Source: Streptomyces platensis | Lineage (GTDB): Bacteria > Actinomycetota > Actinomycetes > Streptomycetales > Streptomycetaceae | DNA: 64,000 nucleotides | Reading direction: 5' to 3' | Assembly (NCBI RefSeq): GCF_008704855.1 | Contig: NZ_CP023691.1 | Coordinates: 8,122,001-8,186,000, forward strand | Part shown: piece after piece, positions 40,963-49,182 of the stretch | Position numbering within the stretch: position 1 is the first letter of the stretch | Layout of the letters: each line of letters opens with the position of its first letter | Notes under the pieces: generated by a model | What the model was told of the DNA's origin: nothing | The model's input: the letters and a program-made list of their open reading frames with translations, nothing else | The model's database searches: none | Made by a program: the position numbers and the translations under genes

Positions 40963-42087
40963 TCATCGTGCGCCGGGCCGGGCGAGGGACCCGTACCACC
41001 CCTCCAGCCGGTCGGCCACGGCCGCCAGCGAGAACTCCTCCTCGACGGCCGCCTGGCCGGCCCGGGTGACGCGCTCCCGCAGCGGACGGTCCTCCAGGAG
41101 CCGCAGCACCGCGTCCGCCAGCTCCTCCGGCGAACCGTCGGTCACCACAGCGGCCTCCCGCCGGCGGAGCGTACCCGCGATCCCGCAGCTGCCGGTGCAG
41201 ACCACCGGAGTGCCGACCGCCAGGGACTCCAGCACACTCATCGGGAACGGCTCGTCGACACTGGGCAGCACATACACGGTGGCCTGCGCCGTGCGCCGCA
41301 CCGCGGCGTCATGGTCGAGGGCCCCGCCGTACGTCACGACCTCGCCCAGCCCCTCCTCGGCGATCAGCCGCCGCACCTCCGCCAGCCGCCCCTCGTCCGA
41401 ACCGTGCAGGGTGAAGGACACCTCGGGCCGTTTGCGGTGCACCAGCGCCGCCATCCGCACAAAGGCCTCGGGGCGCTTGCGGCTCTGTAGCCGGGCGAGG
41501 AAGAGCACATCGGTCTCGCTGCGCTCCCCGCTGGCCGGGCGGGAGCGGACCCCGTTGGGGAGTCTGACCAGCCGCGGTCCGCGCGGGCCCAGCACCTTCC
41601 GCAGTCCGGCCTCCTCCTCGTCGGTGAGCACCAGGGCCGCGGCCGCTCGCCGCAGCAGCGGGACATACACCCGGTCGAAGAGCCGGGCCACCGCCGAGCC
41701 GCGGGGCTGGACCATGCCATGGGTCTGCACGAGGAAGGGCCGGCGGCGCACCACGGCCACCGCGAGCGCGGCCAGGGACACCAGGTCCCGCCCGGCGTGC
41801 AGATGCAGGGCGTCGGCCCGGCCGACCCGCCGCCAGAGCGTGGGCAGCAGCCCCGGGTGGAACAGGCCGAGGAAGCCCTGTCCCGGCACCAGCGTGCGGG
41901 CCGTACGGGCGCGCAGCGGCACCCCGTCCACCGACCGCGGGGGCGCGCTCCGGCCCCGCCACAGCGAGACCAGCTCCACCTGGTGCCCCCGCGCGGCCAG
42001 TTCCCCCAGCTGCCCGGTGGCCACGCTCACCGGCCCGCCGTAGGCCCCGTCGTCGCTGACCAGCGTCACCACATGGGTGATCCTCAT
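40963..42087 (-). CDS. GT4-family glycosyltransferase
   Basis: The 374-residue GT-B protein begins MRITHVVTLVSDDGAYGGPV with the acceptor-side GG loop. It has VLFLARLQSRKRPEAFVRMA, VSFTLHGSDEGRLAEV and the donor-site motif PSVDEPFPMSVLESLAVGTP (E-x7-E). It probably adds a sugar to the EPS repeat unit. The ATG at 42087 overlaps the acetyltransferase stop as ATGA. It is the last gene of the gmd-acetyltransferase-glycosyltransferase operon, whose order suggests that a GDP-fucose-derived residue is acetylated or transferred by these gene products. Confidence 0.9.
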   Translation of the reverse strand: MRITHVVTLVSDDGAYGGPVSVATGQLGELAARGHQVELVSLWRGRSAPPRSVDGVPLRARTARTLVPGQGFLGLFHPGLLPTLWRRVGRADALHLHAGRDLVSLAALAVAVVRRRPFLVQTHGMVQPRGSAVARLFDRVYVPLLRRAAAALVLTDEEEAGLRKVLGPRGPRLVRLPNGVRSRPASGERSETDVLFLARLQSRKRPEAFVRMAALVHRKRPEVSFTLHGSDEGRLAEVRRLIAEEGLGEVVTYGGALDHDAAVRRTAQATVYVLPSVDEPFPMSVLESLAVGTPVVCTGSCGIAGTLRRREAAVVTDGSPEELADAVLRLLEDRPLRERVTRAGQAAVEEEFSLAAVADRLEGWYGSLARPGAR

Positions 42088-42620
42088 ACGGCACCTCCGG
42101 TGGTGTGCACGGCCCCCGGCGGCACATCGCGGTGAGCGACCACGCCGGCCCCGACCACCGCATCCGCGCCGACGGTGACACCGCGCAGCACCATGGCACG
42201 GGCGGCCACCCAGGACCCGGGTTCCAGCCGGATCGGTGCGTTGTCGAACTCGAAGGTGGGCGACCGGCGTTGGTGGCTCCCGGTGCACAGCACGGCACCC
42301 TGGGACACACAGACATCATGGCCGATAATGATCGGCTCCAGGTTGATCAGCCAGGAGTCCTCACCCACCCAGACGTCATCGCCGACCGTCAGCTTCCACG
42401 GCCACTGCACCCGCACCCGGTGCCGGATGAGCACCCGTTCGCCGACCCGGGCGCCGAAGAGCCGCAGCAGCGCGGGCCGCAGCCGCGGCGGGCACCACCA
42501 CTTCATGAACAGGACGTTGAGCACGACGAACCAGGCGACCTGGGTCAGCAGCCCCCGGCCCTTGTCGTAGCCGGCGCCGGTGAAACCGCGCAGTTGGCGG
42601 TCGGTGGCGGTGGCCGTCAT
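42084..42620 (-). CDS. WcaF-like hexapeptide-repeat O-acetyltransferase
   Basis: The 178-residue protein has left-handed beta-helix repeats (VGERVLIRHRVRV, VGDDVWVGEDSWL, IGHDVCVSQGAVL, VGADAVVGAGVVA) and the catalytic-type histidine in CTGSHQRRS. This is the pattern of colanic-acid acetyltransferase WcaF and relatives, which use acetyl-CoA to O-acetylate a sugar in an exopolysaccharide. It overlaps both neighbours (ATGA at each end), so it is translated with the dehydratase and the glycosyltransferase. Confidence 0.88.
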   Translation of the reverse strand: MTATATDRQLRGFTGAGYDKGRGLLTQVAWFVVLNVLFMKWWCPPRLRPALLRLFGARVGERVLIRHRVRVQWPWKLTVGDDVWVGEDSWLINLEPIIIGHDVCVSQGAVLCTGSHQRRSPTFEFDNAPIRLEPGSWVAARAMVLRGVTVGADAVVGAGVVAHRDVPPGAVHTTGGAV

Positions 42621-43630
42621 CGGTCCACCCGCACCCGGTGACCGGAGAGCTCGTCCGCCAGCTGCCGGGTGTCCGACTCGACCATGATCCGGGCGAGTTC
42701 GTCGAACTGCACCTTCGCCGACCAGTCCAGCAGGTTCTTGGCCTTGGACGCGTCACCGATGAGCGCGTCCACCTCGGAGGGCCGCTCGTACTTCGCGTCG
42801 AAGCGCACATAGCGCTCCCAGTCCAGCCCCACCGCGTCGAAGGCGGCCTGGAGGAAGTCCCGTACGGTCGCGGCCACTCCGGTCGCCACCACATAGTCGT
42901 CGGGCTCGTCCTGCTGGAGCATCAGCCACATGGCCTCGACGTACTCCGGGGCGTATCCCCAGTCGCGGACGGCGTCGAGATTGCCGAGGTAGAGGTGCTC
43001 CTGAAGGCCCGCCTGTATGCGGGCCACCGCGCGGGTGATCTTGCGGGTCACGAAGGTCTCACCGCGCCGCGGGCTCTCGTGGTTGAAGAGAATCCCGTTG
43101 ACCCCGAACAGGTCATACGCCTCGCGGTAGTTGACCGTGGACCAGTACGCCATGACCTTGGCGCAGCCGTACGGGCTGCGCGGGTGGAAGGGCGTCGCCT
43201 CGTTCTGCGGCGGCGGGGTGGCGCCGAACATCTCCGAGGACGAGGCCTGGTAGAGCCTGGTCTGCACGCCGCTGGCACGGATCGCCTCCAGCAGTCGTAC
43301 GGCGCCCAGCCCGGTCACATCGCCGGTGTACAGCGGAGCGTCGAAGGAGACCCGGACATGGGACTGGGCCCCGAGGTTGTAGACCTCGTCGGGCTGCACA
43401 TCGCGCAGCAGATTCACCAGGGCCACCCCGTCCGACAGATCGACGTGGTGCAGCAGCAGCCGCCGGTCGGGGGTGTGCGGGTCCTGGTAGATGTGGTCGA
43501 TACGCTCGGTGTTGAAGCTGGATGAGCGTCTCATCAGCCCGTGCACCTCATAGCCCTTGCTCAGCAGCAATTCGGCGAGATACGAACCGTCCTGACCGGT
43601 GATTCCGGTGATGACCGCGGTTTTCGGCAT
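42617..43630 (-). CDS. gmd: GDP-mannose 4,6-dehydratase
   Basis: The 337-residue extended SDR has the NAD(P) motif ITGITGQDGSYLAELLL, the RRSSSFNTERIDHIY signature of GDP-mannose dehydratases, the catalytic ASSSEMFG and SPYGCAKVMAYW (YxxxK), and FNHESPRRGETFVTRKI, which binds the GDP-sugar. It makes GDP-4-keto-6-deoxymannose from GDP-mannose. The divergent gene to the right encodes the next enzyme, so together they yield GDP-L-fucose. The ATG at 43630 has GGGGGGAA upstream. It heads a three-gene overlapping operon. Confidence 0.96.
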   Translation of the reverse strand: MPKTAVITGITGQDGSYLAELLLSKGYEVHGLMRRSSSFNTERIDHIYQDPHTPDRRLLLHHVDLSDGVALVNLLRDVQPDEVYNLGAQSHVRVSFDAPLYTGDVTGLGAVRLLEAIRASGVQTRLYQASSSEMFGATPPPQNEATPFHPRSPYGCAKVMAYWSTVNYREAYDLFGVNGILFNHESPRRGETFVTRKITRAVARIQAGLQEHLYLGNLDAVRDWGYAPEYVEAMWLMLQQDEPDDYVVATGVAATVRDFLQAAFDAVGLDWERYVRFDAKYERPSEVDALIGDASKAKNLLDWSAKVQFDELARIMVESDTRQLADELSGHRVRVDR

Positions 43631-43755
43631 GGCTTCCCCCCACGAGAAGTGATGTGCATCGGTTCTGACTTGCTGGATTACCCACGCGCCGGCGGACCGC
43701 GGGGCGTGGACGCTACCCGCTCCGCCGTCGCCGGTCGAGAGCGAGGAGCGGCAGA

Positions 43756-43769
43756 TATTTCCTGAAATA
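43756..43769. promoter_or_regulatory. AT-rich palindrome between gmd and the fucose synthase gene
   Basis: TATTTCCTGAAATA is a dyad with arms TATTTC and GAAATA around CT. It sits in the 178-bp divergent promoter region and could be an operator or part of a promoter. Function is inferred from position. Confidence 0.35.
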
Positions 43770-43808
43770 ACCGGTGGACGTATCGGGTTGACTGACACAA
43801 TCCGCCCC

Positions 43809-44753
43809 ATGGATGACTTGCTGCCCACACCCGCTCGCGTCTTCGTCGCGGGCCACCGAGGCCTGGTGGGATCCGCCGTCGCCCGGCGGCTGTCCGCGCA
43901 GGGCTATGACGTACTGACCCGTACCCGCGCGGAACTCGACCTGCGGGATGCCGGGGCCACCGAGGCATATCTGCGCTCGGCGCGGCCCGACGCCGTCGTC
44001 CTGGCGGCCGCCAAGGTCGGCGGAATCATGGCCAACAGCACCTACCCCGTACAGTTCCTGGAAGACAACCTGAGCATCCAGCTCAGCGTCATCGCCGGGG
44101 CGCACCAGGCCGGGGTCCGCCGTCTGTTGTTCCTCGGATCGAGCTGTATCTACCCCAAGCACGCCGCCCAGCCGATCACCGAAGACGCCCTGCTGAGCGG
44201 GCCGTTGGAGCCCACCAACGAGGCCTACGCGATAGCCAAGATCGCCGGCCTCGTCCAGATCCGCTCCTACCGCCGGCAATACGGTGCCTCCTTCATCTCC
44301 GCCATGCCGACGAACCTCTACGGGCCGGGCGACAACTTCGACCTCGAGACCTCGCACGTCCTGCCCGCGCTCATCCGCCGCTTCCACGAGGCGAAGGAAC
44401 AGGGGCTGCCGGAGCTCACCCTGTGGGGCACCGGCACCCCGCTGCGAGAGTTCCTGCACGTCGACGACCTGGCCGCCGCCTGCGAGGTGCTGCTGCGCCG
44501 CTATGACGGCGACGACACCGTCAACGTCGGCTGCGGCAGTGACCTGACCATCGCCGACCTGGCCGCCTGTGTCGCCGCCGCGGTCGGATACGAGGGCCGG
44601 ATCGCCTTCGACCCGTCCCGCCCCGACGGCACCCCCCGCAAGTTGCTCGACATCAGCAAGATGCGCTCCCTGGGCTGGACGCCCACCATCCCGCTCGCCG
44701 AGGGCATCGCCCGCACCTACCAGGCCTGGCGGGCGGCGCCGGCCGCGGTGTGA
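43809..44753 (+). CDS. fcl: GDP-L-fucose synthase
   Basis: The 314-residue SDR has VFVAGHRGLVGSAVARRL, AAAKVGGIMANSTYPVQFL, the catalytic FLGSSCIYPKHAAQPI, NEAYAIAKIAGL (YxxxK) and TNLYGPGDNFD, all hallmarks of the epimerase-reductase that turns GDP-4-keto-6-deoxymannose into GDP-L-fucose. It is divergent from gmd, its pathway partner. The ATG at 43809 is preferred; a TTG at 43788 in the same frame is the alternative, and neither has a strong ribosome site. Confidence 0.95.
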   Translation: MDDLLPTPARVFVAGHRGLVGSAVARRLSAQGYDVLTRTRAELDLRDAGATEAYLRSARPDAVVLAAAKVGGIMANSTYPVQFLEDNLSIQLSVIAGAHQAGVRRLLFLGSSCIYPKHAAQPITEDALLSGPLEPTNEAYAIAKIAGLVQIRSYRRQYGASFISAMPTNLYGPGDNFDLETSHVLPALIRRFHEAKEQGLPELTLWGTGTPLREFLHVDDLAAACEVLLRRYDGDDTVNVGCGSDLTIADLAACVAAAVGYEGRIAFDPSRPDGTPRKLLDISKMRSLGWTPTIPLAEGIARTYQAWRAAPAAV

Positions 44754-44777
44754 CCGCCCTGGATCCGTACCGTGCAC

Positions 44778-44806
44778 CCGGCGCCCGCCTCTCGGCGAGG
44801 CGCCGG
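44778..44806. terminator. Hairpin terminator between convergent genes
   Basis: CCGGCGCC (44778-44785) pairs with GGCGCCGG (44799-44806), and an alternative inner pairing is also possible. It separates the fucose synthase gene from the convergent sugar-transferase gene. Confidence 0.65.
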
Positions 44807-44823
44807 ACGCACACCGTGGCGCG

Positions 44824-46326
44824 CTAGTACGCACCGCGCCCGTCCACGACGGCCCGCACGGTACGGGCCAACACACTGATGTCACGGACGTAGGACCAGT
44901 TGTCCACATAGCTGAGATCCAGCGCGACGGTCTCGTCCCAGGAGAGATCGGACCGCCCGCTGACCTGCCACAACCCCGTCAGCCCCGGCTTGACGGACAA
45001 CCGGCGGAGCTCGGTCCCGTCATACCTCTCCACCTCTTCGGGCAGTGGCGGCCGCGGTCCGACCAACGACATATGGCCGGTCAGGACGTTGAACAGCTGC
45101 GGCAGTTCGTCCAGCGAGAAGCGGCGCAGCAGCCGGCCCACCGGCGTCACCCGCGGATCCCGCCGGATCTTGAACATCGCCCCGTCGTGCTCGTTCGACG
45201 TCTCCAGCGCCGCCCGCATCCGGTCGGCGGTGACCACCATCGTGCGGAACTTCCACATCCGGAACGGCCGCAGATCCTGGCCGACCCGGATCTGCCAGTA
45301 GAACACCGGCCCGGCGGAGGAGAGCTTTATGGCCGCCGCCACCAAGGCGAACACCGGGGAGAGCAGCGCCAGCAGCAGCAGCGCCCCCAGCCGGTCCGTG
45401 ATCTGCTTCAGCAGAACCGGCACCCCGCGCCGCGCCGCGGGGTCTATATGCATCACCGTCAGGCCCCCCGCCTTCGCGAGCCGGACCCGGTGCTGCGAGA
45501 CATCGATCAGGCCCGGAAGTATGGCCAGATTCCGCCCCCCGTCGTGCAGGGCCCAGGCCAGCCGCCGTATGCGCGCCGCGGGCAGCCGACGGCCCGGCGC
45601 CACGAAGACGAGATCGGCGTCGAGGTCGGCGGCACACCGGAGCACGGTCTCGCCGTCCAGTGCCGCCTCGGGAGTGCTCCCGTCCGACGCGAGCCGGGCC
45701 GGGACCGGCACTGCCGAGTCGATGGCCTCCTCGCCGACGAGACAGCTCCCGACCACGACATATTCATGATCAGTACGGTGTGCCAGCTCCGCGAGCACCA
45801 CATCAACGGTGCCCGCCTCCCCGACGATCAGCACCCGGCGCAGCGCCTGCGCACGGCGTCTGGCAGCCACCAGATACCGGTGCACGAGCCGGCGCCGGGC
45901 CACACCCAGCGCCAGGCACGGCAACAGGGCGAGCACGCAGATCTGGAGCGAGACCTCGACCCGCGCCACGACGCAGACGATGGCCAGTACGCCCAGCATG
46001 GTCAGCCAGTCCCGTAAGACGGGCAGCGCGGCGCCGTCACCGGCCGGCTCCGCCCGGCTGTAACGATTCTTCGATGCCCCCACGGCCAGCCATGAGGCGC
46101 CGGCCAGCACCGCCGTGAGTAAAGGCTGGGGCTGCTGTGTCACGGCACAGAGCAGCCCCACCGGTATCAGGACACCCACGGCATCGACGGCCGGCGCCAA
46201 CTGCCGCAACCGCCGTTCCGTCGGCCTGTGCCTGCTTTCGTCGTCGCGTTCCGGTACGCGGTCCCACTTGGCTGTCCCGGCAGGTGAATCGATCACCCTT
46301 GCTCCGGCAGCTTCGAACAACCCCAT
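44824..46326 (-). CDS. Undecaprenyl-phosphate sugar phosphotransferase (WbaP/EPS-initiating; TTA codon)
   Basis: The 500-residue protein has four or five N-terminal membrane segments, a CoA/Rossmann-like middle (RVLIVGEAGTVDVVLAEL), and the C-terminal bacterial sugar transferase domain: GPVFYWQIRVGQDLRPFRMW, KFRTMV, DELPQLFNVLTGHMSLVGPR and KPGLTGLWQVSGRS. It starts the lipid-linked repeat by putting a sugar phosphate on undecaprenyl phosphate. A TTA codon lies at 46120-46122 in the N-terminal part (QPLLTAV), so bldA may control EPS at its first step. The ATG at 46326 follows a G-rich site. Confidence 0.92.
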   Translation of the reverse strand: MGLFEAAGARVIDSPAGTAKWDRVPERDDESRHRPTERRLRQLAPAVDAVGVLIPVGLLCAVTQQPQPLLTAVLAGASWLAVGASKNRYSRAEPAGDGAALPVLRDWLTMLGVLAIVCVVARVEVSLQICVLALLPCLALGVARRRLVHRYLVAARRRAQALRRVLIVGEAGTVDVVLAELAHRTDHEYVVVGSCLVGEEAIDSAVPVPARLASDGSTPEAALDGETVLRCAADLDADLVFVAPGRRLPAARIRRLAWALHDGGRNLAILPGLIDVSQHRVRLAKAGGLTVMHIDPAARRGVPVLLKQITDRLGALLLLALLSPVFALVAAAIKLSSAGPVFYWQIRVGQDLRPFRMWKFRTMVVTADRMRAALETSNEHDGAMFKIRRDPRVTPVGRLLRRFSLDELPQLFNVLTGHMSLVGPRPPLPEEVERYDGTELRRLSVKPGLTGLWQVSGRSDLSWDETVALDLSYVDNWSYVRDISVLARTVRAVVDGRGAY

Positions 46327-47005
46327 GGCCCCCCACTTGGTCGTCCCCTTCACTTCCGGCGCGGCTGGAGCCCCCCGGCCCCACAACCGCCCCCGTGTCG
46401 GACGTGACGCTAGAGCACGCTGGGCCCGACTGCTGTGGTTTACCTATTTTGAGTGTTCTTGTGTCCGATTGTTTACAACCGGACGAGCGGGTGGTCCGGT
46501 CTCAGCCAATGTGCTGGGGGTGACACGGGGCTGGGGCCGGGGACCCCCACGGACGGCCTGTTGCTGCTCGCCGAGAGAGTGCGGCGGCACCCAGAGACAC
46601 GACCATCGTCCGAGAAACGAACATCACCTCACGAACCGCCCTCTTCAACCGCCCGTCGCCTCAGCGGCGGGCCGGCCCTGTGCCCGCGATGGCTGGACAC
46701 CGGCCGGATGCACGGCAGTCGGCCCGGGGCGCACCCGCCTCCGTCGTGGGCCGGTGCGTCCCGGGCTACTGCACAGAACGGTCGAAGGGACGGGCTATCG
46801 ACGCTGTCCCGAGGTCCCGCTTCGGGGCGGCTGCCAGGTCGGGCTGGAGCGAGGCCCGGCTGACCGGCGAGCCGCCGGTCGGGTCGTGGCCGGCGGGTTC
46901 GCGCTCGGCGGTGTGGGGATGCGCGCGAGCAGGGTGCGGTGCCGGTGGTCGAGGCCGTATCGGGCGATGAAGCCGTGGACCGGGACAACGGCCCGCGGTG
47001 GCATG
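46327..47005. other. Non-coding stretch upstream of the EPS-initiating gene
   Basis: About 680 bp without a convincing gene. The first 180 bp contain a less GC-rich, promoter-like patch (around 46435-46480) with the near-palindrome listed separately. A minus-strand frame near 46795-47004 reads VPVHGFIARYGLDHRHRTLL but matches nothing I recognise. The rest looks like decayed or neutral sequence. Confidence 0.45.
46464..46483. promoter_or_regulatory. Candidate operator upstream of the sugar transferase
   Basis: TCCGATTGTTTACAACCGGA is a 20-bp imperfect dyad (TCCG-x-TTGT-xx-ACAA-x-CGGA), about 140 bp upstream of the EPS-initiating gene, in an AT-richer patch. It has the look of a repressor site; the cognate regulator is unknown. 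Confidence 0.4.
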
Positions 47006-47845
47006 TCAGGTGGGCTGCCGGAGTGCGCTGACCAGTGCGCGTGGGTCGTCGGCGTGGAAGCGGATGGTGTGCGCCTCTTCCGTTCTACCGAGCGGGCGGG
47101 TGAAGGGGAGTGGCCGGTTCAGCTCCAAGGTCACCGAGGTCTGGTTGCCCACGATCAGGTCGAGGACCCCGTCCTCGGAGAGGGCGATCAGGCGGCCTTC
47201 GGGGTATCGCCGATCGACCCGGACCGAGGCGACCGCGTCCGGCGGTACGGCGAGGTCGAAGAGGGCTCCGTAGCGGATCCGCAGCGAGCCGTCGGGGTGC
47301 ACGACGTGCGGCCGGGTGACGCAGGCGGCATGGAGGGCCAGCACGAGGACGACGCCGTACAGGTCGAGTACCAGGAGCACTCGGTGGACCGCGGGCCAAG
47401 GGATGAGGAAGGCCAGGCCCACTGTCTCGATGACCGACACGAAGAGCAGCCCGTACATCATCGCGGTCTGGGGCCCTGTGTACGCGGCGGCGAGGTCCCC
47501 GCGGCGCACCCCGTGCGTGCCGCGCCGGACCCACCGCCCCAGGGAGGCGAGGGCGCGCAGCTCGTGGAGGACTAAGCGGCGGACCGTCACCGGCACCACC
47601 GCACGTACAGTGGCCTGCCGCGCCGCCCGGCGGTCCGCGCCGCGGGCGCGCGCGGCGACGTACAGCGAGCGCAGCACCCAGGCCTCCAGCAGCAGCACCG
47701 CGAGGACCAGCGCCTCGGCGCCCGCCAGCACCCACCCGGGCGACCGTGCCCCGGCCACCAAGCAGACGGTCAGGGCCAGTTCCCCCGGGAGCACGGCGGC
47801 CGCCGCGACCCGCGCCGCCCGTACGCCCCGCGGTCCGCCGTTCAT
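47006..47845 (-). CDS. Membrane protein of unknown function (TTA codon)
   Basis: The 279-residue protein has hydrophobic segments near residues 10-55 and 125-175 and a soluble C-terminal part with a PH-like strand pattern (GSLRIRYGALFDLAVPPDAV, then LDLIVGNQTSVTLEL). I do not recognise the family. A TTA codon lies at 47573-47575 (RRLVLHE). Its ATG overlaps the stop of a MerR-type regulator (ATGA), so the two genes form a tight pair and the regulator may control it. Confidence 0.75.
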   Translation of the reverse strand: MNGGPRGVRAARVAAAAVLPGELALTVCLVAGARSPGWVLAGAEALVLAVLLLEAWVLRSLYVAARARGADRRAARQATVRAVVPVTVRRLVLHELRALASLGRWVRRGTHGVRRGDLAAAYTGPQTAMMYGLLFVSVIETVGLAFLIPWPAVHRVLLVLDLYGVVLVLALHAACVTRPHVVHPDGSLRIRYGALFDLAVPPDAVASVRVDRRYPEGRLIALSEDGVLDLIVGNQTSVTLELNRPLPFTRPLGRTEEAHTIRFHADDPRALVSALRQPT

Positions 47846-48228
47846 CCCCGGCCCCTCTCCACGAAGGCGTCCATGAGCCGGCTCACGGCTTCCGCTTGAG
47901 CGGGGGCGTACTCGGCGAGCAGGGCGCCGAGCTGGCGGCGGCGCTCTCGGATGCCGGCTTCCTGGCGGGACAGGTCGGCGTCGAGCTCCTCCAACACCTC
48001 GATCAGTTCGCGCCCGGCATCGTCGGCGAGGGCGTCGCGCGCTTCATCGAGGCTGAGGCCGAGTTCGATGAGCCGGCGCACCCGGGCGAGCAGGACGGCG
48101 TCGCGGATGCTGTAGGCCCGGTAGCCATTGGGGCGCCGCTCCGGTTCCGGGAGCAGCCCGACGTGGTGGTAGCGCCGGATCGCCCGGGTGGTGAGCCCGA
48201 CGAGCGCGGCGATCTCTCCGGTTCTCAT
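47842..48228 (-). CDS. MerR-family transcriptional regulator
   Basis: The 128-residue protein has the MerR N-terminal helix-turn-helix and wing: RTGEIAALVGLTTRAIRRY, HHVGLLPEPERRPNGYRAY and LARVRRLIELGLSLDEAR. A coiled-coil dimer helix and short tail follow, with no cysteine-rich effector loop. It probably binds an operator in its own promoter and controls the overlapping membrane-protein gene. The effector is unknown. Confidence 0.9.
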   Translation of the reverse strand: MRTGEIAALVGLTTRAIRRYHHVGLLPEPERRPNGYRAYSIRDAVLLARVRRLIELGLSLDEARDALADDAGRELIEVLEELDADLSRQEAGIRERRRQLGALLAEYAPAQAEAVSRLMDAFVERGRG

Positions 48229-48373
48229 GCCGCCAGTAGAAACTCTGCCGTTACGTCAAGGTCAAGCGTTGGCAGTGACGTTGGGTGTCATCCTCGACGG
48301 CGACGTCCGCCACCGCACCGCAGCAGGCACGCGGGCGCTGTCCCGCGGTCGATGGGAACGGCGGGAACTCGCC

Positions 48374-48397
48374 GGTGGCGGTGGCGGTGGCGGTGGG
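48374..48397. repeat. Short GGTGGC tandem repeat
   Basis: Four copies of GGTGGC (the last imperfect) form a low-complexity tract in the 231-bp gap between the MerR gene and the next gene. No function is suggested. Confidence 0.6.
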
Positions 48398-48459
48398 CCT
48401 GGGTGCTGGAGCTGGGGCCGGGCAGCGGGTTGCTTGGCCACGACGGCGTTCGCCCAGGG

Positions 48460-48900
48460 CTATACGGGACGAAGAACGGGATCGATCTCTGCCAGGACCT
48501 TGTGTAGCTGGCGGGCCCCCGGTGCAACATGGTCGCCGGTGTCCCTCAACAGCTCCTCGCACAGCCGCATCGCATCGTCCCGGTCGTCGGAGAAGACGCT
48601 GAAAACATCGATGATTGCGGAGTGGATCCAATCGCTGTGATTCGAGTTGGCGACTGCCAGTGCGGACGCGACTATGGTCAACCCGACCCTGTCCTTTCGC
48701 CGAAGCAATGCTTCCGCGGTCCTCCGGGTGACGAAGGTGTCACCAGGGTCGAGCACAAGCTCCCGCAGCGGTACGAGGGCCTCCTGCATCTCGGCGAACG
48801 CGGCCAGGCCGTGACCGGCATCCGCCCGGTCACGGTAATCATGACTTCGCCCGAGATCGCCTAGTGCCACGACAACTGCATGCCGCAGGTCAGTGTCCAC
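48460..48900 (-). CDS. Hypothetical protein with HEAT-like helices
   Basis: The 146-residue soluble protein is rich in helices, with repeated patterns such as VPLRELVLDPGDTFVTRRTA and RKDRVGLTIVASALAVANSN that recall short HEAT repeats. I do not recognise a defined family. Similar small proteins occur in Streptomyces as orphans near mobile regions and are sometimes called immunity-like, but nothing here proves that. The ATG at 48900 is the first start in the frame. There is no operon partner. Confidence 0.6.
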   Translation of the reverse strand: MDTDLRHAVVVALGDLGRSHDYRDRADAGHGLAAFAEMQEALVPLRELVLDPGDTFVTRRTAEALLRRKDRVGLTIVASALAVANSNHSDWIHSAIIDVFSVFSDDRDDAMRLCEELLRDTGDHVAPGARQLHKVLAEIDPVLRPV

Positions 48901-49182
48901 CTGTCCCCCTCACACGATTCCGGCGAAAGTACCATCGATGTGCCCTACGGGATGATCGCCAGGACAGTGCCTACCGGAGTCCTCTGTGTGTGGGGGAGGA
49001 CCAGCCGCAGGAGAACCGTGTGAGGGGCGTGCGAGTCGCCAGTCCCGGTCGCCCCGCGTTCGCCGGCTGCCTCCCACCCTGGAAGACGCCGAAACCGAGG
49101 CTCCCGACCCCCGTGGGAGCGAATGAACAGCCGCCTGAGCACGTGAGCGGCCGCCCGGCGGCGAAGCCGTTTACGGGGCGGC

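Noticed and set aside
46795..47004. A 69-codon minus-strand frame as a small gene
   Set aside because: It has no recognised family, no ribosome site and an Arg/Pro-rich tail typical of shadow frames.
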